64,000 bases of DNA from NCBI GenBank assembly GCA_000750105.3, contig JPHH03000023.1, positions 186,001 to 250,000 of the forward strand, in the 5' to 3' direction. Position 1 is the stretch's first letter. The number at the start of each line of letters is the position of its first letter. Both the position numbers and the translations under genes were made by a program. The DNA is from Tolypocladium sp. Sup5 PDA-1 (lineage: Eukaryota > Ascomycota > Sordariomycetes > Hypocreales > Ophiocordycipitaceae). The notes under the pieces were generated by a model that did not search any database, was not told the DNA's origin, and was given only the letters and a program-made list of their open reading frames with translations. Shown piece by piece: positions 58,705 through 64,000 of this stretch.

Positions 58705-59692
58705 TATACGGCATCGGGTTGTGCATCTGATTTAATTTGCTTTTGTTTTATTTTATACATCTCTGGAGGTTCAACTGGCGTCGCAATCGAAGCGTTTGCA
58801 TAACTATTACTATCCCCGTGCTGCTTTTTGTGTCATGAGGTGACTGACTTTGCATATTCCAATCCGGTTTACGACTACTCCGTATACAGTTCAAAATCCT
58901 ACTGCATGTCTCGCCGTGGCTTTTAGGCGCGCGCCTGCAGCAGCACGCCGCCTCGGGCGGGTTACGTGCGGTTTCTGCGGTTTCCTACGAAGTCCGTATT
59001 GCCCGCGACGATTGCAGACCGGGTTTCGCCAATGTATTCAGCAACATTTGTCAGAAATTAATGCCGAGTAATACGAGAGACAGAAATTTGGGCGATAGCT
59101 CCCGCTGGAACGTACAACTAGGAGCTGTGCGCGGACCACACCTTCTTCTGGAGGGTACACCCGTCCCTGGCCTCGCAGCAGATGCCAGGGTCCGGGTGCG
59201 ATGCCGCCCTCGGCTGGCAATGCTGTCTCTATAGACGCGAAAGTTGTCTTGCCGAAGACGCACGCGTCGGAGACTTCCATTTTAGGGCAAAAGGGAGAGA
59301 CGACGACCCCCCCTGCGACATGCGACATGCGACATGCGACATGCTGACATGTGCAGCGCGATAGGGCCCTAGATGCATGCATGGTGTAAGCTGCCACGCG
59401 ACGCCTCCCTTCCTTGGTCTTGTTGATATCAGGTAGGCCTAGAAGCAGCAGCCGCCAGGGTTGTCCAAGACTCCAATGGCATATGCGCACGCGACAGCAC
59501 TCATACGGGAATGCGACAACATTCTTCATCCCTTCCAGTGCCTCACTCATACACCTTGTTTCCTCCCATGCCATGGTCCACATGTGCGCGCCCTGCGGTC
59601 CGTGTCATGGTGAAATAACTTGGTAGCCCCTCCTCAAGCGTCATTGCGAGCTCTCCCAAAGATCCAATTGGCATTTCCAACCCTCTTCGACG
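58705..59692. other. Intergenic, no gene seen
   Basis: Between the glycosyltransferase and the sulfatase-like gene. Holds a short heptamer repeat; overlapping frames have no motif. Confidence 0.5.
59314..59345. repeat. (TGCGACA)n tandem repeat
   Basis: Four perfect copies of a 7-bp TGCGACA unit, then a diverged one. Confidence 0.9.
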
Positions 59693-62314
59693 ATGAGCGT
59701 GCTTCGCTCCGCTGGCGTTGGTGCCGCCGCCGCATCCTGCTTGGCTTGTAGACGATGTTTGCTCGGCTTCCGCCATGCTGCAGCGTCTGCTGCAGCCGCT
59801 TTCTCCCTCTTCCGGCTCGCTGATCGACGCACCGTCTTCTCGGTCGCCGCCGTGTCTGTCCTGAGCTGCAAGCTCTTACACATTTACGTGCACTCCCTGC
59901 TTTTGTCATGCAACAGCCTCGTCACATGGTGGCTTAGCCTGTTTGCACAAGATACCGCCGTGCTACTCTTGCAGAGAGTAATGCTAGAGCCTTTACGACT
60001 GGGCCGAGCTGCCAAGCAGCCCGTGCGGATACTGTCCATGGGTTTGGCCTCGCTCGCCGCCATGATCCAGCTGGGACTGGCAACTTGCACCATCACCTTC
60101 TTCATCATGATTGGATCCGAGCCCCGTTGGCGAAATGTCGGCATCGTTGCCGATTCGTCCTCGTGGGCCATCATGCTCACCGGCGTCTGGGCCTGCGCAG
60201 CCACTTTCTTCAGTCTCGTGTTCGCATCGTTGGTCCTGGCAGGTCCGGCTTACAGTCTTGCGGGAACGGCACTCAGCGCCAGCAGGACTCTCTCAACTAT
60301 GCTCTTCTCCAGGATCCTGTCCTGCGCCGGCCGCAGTAACAGCGACTTTGAATACGCTCCAGCTGCGCACGAAGAGGAGAAACAGTTTCTTGACGATGAC
60401 AAGTACCCCCACCTTGCACCGAACCACAGCCATCCTGCCAAGCGCCAAGGCACCCGGTTGCTGCGCATCATAGGCGCACTCTTGACTCTACAGGCTGCCA
60501 ACTCAGTTTTGCGTCCCGCCGAGCAGGCCTTGACCTTTCTCTCGTGGACATCCCTGGCCCTACCGGTCGTCGACTATCTCAGCGGCGATGATTCGCCCCT
60601 CGCAGACATGTTCCCTCTGTACAACCAGAGGCTCGCCCAAAAATGGGACAGACCGGGCACCTTGACAGGGCCCACCAGATGGCCGTGGCTAGCCAAGGTT
60701 GACAACCTGACCGCGGGCTTCAGCGACTGGTACGAGGAGGACAGGAGTCACTACACCCCAGAGCTAGACCCCTTGAGCCACCGCAACTTCGACGCGGAGC
60801 TGCTTCCTTCCCTCCGTGGAAAGCTTGGCGGCGTTGATATCCGGAACGTCATGATTATCTTCTTGGAAAGCACTCGCAAAGACGTTTTTCCGTTGAAGAA
60901 GGACGGGTTCATCTGGAACAAGTTACAAGACACATGGCCCAACCATAGCTTACCCGATTCGGCGCGGGAGAGAGCCGCCACCCTGACAGCAAACGCCAGG
61001 TTTCTTACCGGAGACTACGGCGACGGCTTTCAGCACACTGAGACTCCTAGGCGCGGGGGTATCAATGTCCAACGCAACACCCCATCCGCTACCTATACGT
61101 TGAAGAGCTTGGCGGGCGGCCTGTGTGGCGTCAACCCCCTGGCCGCAGACATGAATCGGGAGTACAGGTACCACATATACCAGCCATGCCTCCCACACAT
61201 CTTCAAGACATTCAACTCGTTGTGTAGGGCTGCTGGCCTCTCTTCTTCGTCCGCCGATAGCGAGTTTGTTGGGCGCAGTTGGAACAACTCATTCATGATG
61301 TCTGTAACGGGGCAATACGACCACCAATACGAGTTGATGCAAAATATCGGCTACAACGAAGAAGAGCTTATTGATGCTGAATATCTAAAGAGCGACCAGG
61401 CAGTATTCGACAACAGCACCTTTGACGATGTTCGGTACGACGGCATGCCAGAAATTGCTGTCGAAGAATACATCAGGGATGCCTTCAAGACGTCGAGGAA
61501 CAACCGCTCACGACTGTTCCTCACTCACCTTACCAGCTCGACGCATTTTCCGTATGGGATGCCTAAGACTGAAACATATGTCCCCCTCGTGCAAGAGGAC
61601 GCAAGCGTACATCTCCAAGACGTCTCAAAATATTTAAACGCCGTGGGCTACGTTGACCGCTGGATCGGGAAGGTTCTTAATATCATCGAGGAAGAAGGAG
61701 CCACAAATGACACGCTGGTGGTCCTTTTGGGCGATCACGGCGCCCCTGTCATAGAGATGGGCGGCGCCTCGCCGTGGGGTGTCCCCAGCGTCGGGAGCTT
61801 TCTGGTCCCTATGGTCTTCTCCCACCCCAAGCTGCCCGTTATGGACATCCCAGAGCTCGTGAGCTCCATGTCCATACTGCCAACGGTACTGGACCTGCTC
61901 ATCGAGACTGGTTCGCTCTCGCCGTCCGAGCAGGAAGCGGCGCGAGATCTGCTCCATAGCTACGAGGCGCCGTCGCTCCTCCGCCCATTATTGCAGCCCT
62001 CGGGAGGCGACGACAACGAAAGGCAATGGTATTTTACCAGCGTGAGCCCCGGAGGCCAGAGTATCTCTGCACGCAGCATGGACGCACCACGCTGGCGAAT
62101 ACTAGTCCCTCTCATCCAAGATTCGGAGTGGGGATTCAGCGACCTCCAAGACGATCCGCATGAGGAAAGTCCCGTGGCTGCCTTGGAATTCGTCAAGTTC
62201 CTGCGCGTCATTGAGAGGCAGCACGGCATCGAAGCGGCGAAATGGGCTGAGGAGGCGGCTTTTGCGACACGGTGGTGGCTCAAGGAAAACCACGAGCGGT
62301 GGCGCTATTTATGA
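59693..62314 (+). CDS. Sulfatase-fold membrane protein (LTA-synthase / phosphoglycerol-transferase-like)
   Basis: Single exon, 873 residues. The N-terminal half has several membrane spans (for example residues 48-60, 110-150 and 158-185). A linker follows, and from about residue 380 a lumenal or extracellular alkaline-phosphatase/sulfatase domain: NVMIIFLESTRKDVFP (start motif, about 383-398), THLTSSTHFPYGMP (about 611-624) and TLVVLLGDHGAP (about 672-683, with the Asp-His metal ligands). This layout is that of fungal proteins annotated as sulfatase-domain or LTA-synthase-like, whose substrates are mostly unknown; a phospho- or sulfo-group transfer or hydrolysis on a cell-surface glycan is likely. 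Start 59693 is the first ATG of the open frame. Intronless, unlike most neighbours. Confidence 0.85.
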   Translation: MSVLRSAGVGAAAASCLACRRCLLGFRHAAASAAAAFSLFRLADRRTVFSVAAVSVLSCKLLHIYVHSLLLSCNSLVTWWLSLFAQDTAVLLLQRVMLEPLRLGRAAKQPVRILSMGLASLAAMIQLGLATCTITFFIMIGSEPRWRNVGIVADSSSWAIMLTGVWACAATFFSLVFASLVLAGPAYSLAGTALSASRTLSTMLFSRILSCAGRSNSDFEYAPAAHEEEKQFLDDDKYPHLAPNHSHPAKRQGTRLLRIIGALLTLQAANSVLRPAEQALTFLSWTSLALPVVDYLSGDDSPLADMFPLYNQRLAQKWDRPGTLTGPTRWPWLAKVDNLTAGFSDWYEEDRSHYTPELDPLSHRNFDAELLPSLRGKLGGVDIRNVMIIFLESTRKDVFPLKKDGFIWNKLQDTWPNHSLPDSARERAATLTANARFLTGDYGDGFQHTETPRRGGINVQRNTPSATYTLKSLAGGLCGVNPLAADMNREYRYHIYQPCLPHIFKTFNSLCRAAGLSSSSADSEFVGRSWNNSFMMSVTGQYDHQYELMQNIGYNEEELIDAEYLKSDQAVFDNSTFDDVRYDGMPEIAVEEYIRDAFKTSRNNRSRLFLTHLTSSTHFPYGMPKTETYVPLVQEDASVHLQDVSKYLNAVGYVDRWIGKVLNIIEEEGATNDTLVVLLGDHGAPVIEMGGASPWGVPSVGSFLVPMVFSHPKLPVMDIPELVSSMSILPTVLDLLIETGSLSPSEQEAARDLLHSYEAPSLLRPLLQPSGGDDNERQWYFTSVSPGGQSISARSMDAPRWRILVPLIQDSEWGFSDLQDDPHEESPVAALEFVKFLRVIERQHGIEAAKWAEEAAFATRWWLKENHERWRYL

Positions 62315-62814
62315 CGAGGCGGCACTAACATGGCCGACCTGAGAGCCGGGACGTGCAGCTCAAAAGCTCATTCGCAGAGTCAGAACCCAAATGTAAGCGG
62401 TATATTAGAAAAACAAGTCCTCTTTTTAGTAAGCTTTAACAGCACGCAACACTTCCACTGCAGACATGTCAGGGTCCAACGAACGGCTACCTATATAGCT
62501 ATCCAAGCTGCATGGGGACTTACAGGAAACTATTTCTTCTTAAAAGAAGCTGCACATAGCTAAACATATTACCCAACTTCCTGTTTGCTCGAAAATCACA
62601 CGTATTCTACGATACAAGGTTCGTACTTATTTGACCTGGGATGGCCGATCGTGAAAGGGATAACCGTTATGCTTGATTCCAATTGTTGATGCCAATATCG
62701 GATCCATGAAAGGCTAATCAGCTGCGATTACAACGAATCGCCTGCCTTACAGCGTCCAATCTTAATATGCATATTTACCGGAGACATCAATTCCCCCGGG
62801 AAATCGAAAGCACT
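62315..62814. other. Intergenic between convergent genes
   Basis: 500 bp shared 3' region of the sulfatase-like and sterol-desaturase genes. No gene seen. Confidence 0.6.
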
Positions 62815-63890
62815 TTACTCCCTTTTTGGCTTTTTGATTAGGTTACCCTGCTCGTCCACGAGTCCTTTCGCTCGCATCACCTTGAGGGCATCATGGAGAG
62901 GATCCAGTGCTGGCTCCGGTGCCCTGTGCGAGCCGAAACAGCTATCGGCCCAGGTGAAGTATTGTCCATAGTTAACGGTGAAGTACATGTGGTGCAACGT
63001 GTGGTGCGCGGGGCTGTTGATGAACTTCTCCGTCCAATGGCCCGTAATCATGTCGCCGTCGTGAATCAGGATGGTCCAGATCTGGACAGCAATGAAGAGG
63101 ACCATGTACAGATATCTCTGCATTGGGCAAATGAAGACGAAGACGCTTTTGAGTTTTAGAAACTATGGCAATAACAGTGATGATGGACTAGGATACTCAC
63201 TGGTATGGCAGAGACTGCACATATCCATCAAGCGGGTGAAAAGCCAGCGCAGCCCATGGCGTGGGAACTATTATTACGTCGTCAGCATTGGCACCTGCAG
63301 GTACGGGAAGGCAAGGTCGAGGTGGGAGGCTATGTGAAAGACTTACCGATCCATTTGTGATGTGGCTTGTGAATGTACTTGTACACGCTGGGGTGATGCT
63401 CCAGGCGATGAATCCAGTAGATGGCAAGATCATTGAAAGCCATGTACAGGATTAAGGACATCAACAGCCAGGGCGAGCCATAGTCGCTCACCTTGGAGTA
63501 AAGCAAGCTTTTGCCACGGACCTCGGCCAGGAACAAAGGCACGGTCAGAATGTTGATAGCCGGAACGGCAGACAGCGATGATTTGATCTCTTGGCGGATT
63601 TGATTCCGCAAGAAGCGAGGATGGTACTCGAGCCGTCGGTCAAATATGAAGTAGTAGGATAGAGCGCCGAAAATGAGGTAGAGGGAAGTCGCGCCGAGTT
63701 GAGTGATGACGAGAATCGATGTGATTTGACGATAGATGTTGTCGCGCGGCCATAGAGACGTAGGCGCCGTGTCGGCGGCCGAGAGATTGGAATATGAGGA
63801 GTTGCTGAGGCTGACGCCGGGATTTGGTAACACCCAGGCGTAGGCCTTATCAAGAATGAGGGGATCGAGAAGCTCGAGAGCTACATCCAT
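62815..63890 (-). CDS. ERG3: C-5 sterol desaturase (Erg3-like)
   Basis: Exons 63890-63347, 63267-63201 and 63145-62815, with introns 63346-63268 (79 bp, CTGAC branch) and 63200-63146 (55 bp), all in phase, 313 residues. The three histidine clusters of the fatty-acid-hydroxylase/sterol-desaturase family are present: HRLEHH, HKPHHKWI (continued over the first intron as VPTPWAALAFHP), and AHHTLHHMYF. HDG is also conserved, and DGYVQSLPYH spans the second junction. This is an ER membrane diiron enzyme that introduces the C5-C6 double bond of ergosterol. Length is slightly under the usual 340-360. The splice at 63146 restores HVFVFICP before MQRYLYM. It looks intact. A second Erg3-like or other hydroxylase role cannot be excluded. 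Confidence 0.88.
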
Positions 63891-64000
63891 CGTCTATGGC
63901 GGGCTGCTATTCAAGTGCAGACACGACAATTTAAATGAGCGACGATGGCGGCGGGGATGGCTGTTGGAGCTGGCTGCGCAGCTGAAGTTGAAGCTGCCGC

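Overview
The window is nuclear DNA of a filamentous ascomycete, most likely a Sordariomycete (Hypocreales is my guess; nothing here fixes the genus). The evidence is the short GT-AG introns (about 45-95 bp, several with a CTGAC/CTAAC branch site), Zn2Cys6 transcription factors, a UstYa/DUF3328 protein, NRPS condensation, epimerization and adenylation domains, an ERG3 sterol desaturase, a chromodomain Ty3/Gypsy element, and mutation of the RIP type (CpA to TpA and its complement TpG to TpA).

Layout. 1-9.4 kb: AT-rich repeat remains, an intronless SMP-30-like beta-propeller gene, transposon debris, a NACHT-type NLR pseudogene and a two-exon gene of unknown function. 9.4-21 kb: an MFS pseudogene, a large ABCC-type ABC transporter gene with about 10 introns, and a seven-exon Zn2Cys6 regulator. 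21-33 kb: gene-poor, with gag and TPR remnants, one 144-residue unknown gene, a small cysteine-rich secreted protein gene, and a GC-rich element of about 1 kb with a (TTC)n tail and 15-bp flanking direct repeats. 33-54 kb: remains of a secondary-metabolite region, with a UstYa-like gene, a RecQ-helicase scrap fused to an NRPS scrap, a GST gene, an MFS pseudogene divergent from a flavin-dependent halogenase pseudogene, a Zn2Cys6 regulator, and an NRPS pseudogene split by a 5.8-kb RIP-mutated LTR retrotransposon. 54.9-64 kb: intact housekeeping-like genes, namely a DMT/triose-phosphate-type transporter, a GT25-like glycosyltransferase, an intronless sulfatase-fold membrane protein and an ERG3-like C-5 sterol desaturase.

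How it fits together. NRPS, halogenase, GST, UstYa-like protein, transporters and pathway-type regulators side by side look like a decayed biosynthetic cluster. The NRPS, halogenase and both MFS genes are broken by nonsense codons (mostly of the kind RIP makes) and one-base shifts, while the UstYa, GST, ABC transporter and regulator genes still look open or nearly so. A 22-bp minisatellite with a palindromic GCATATGC core occurs at four separate places (about 9.3, 12.5, 27.7 and 32.7 kb) and is the least explained structure here.

All gene models were made by eye from frame, splice-site and motif reasoning. Function calls rest on remembered family motifs, not on database searches.
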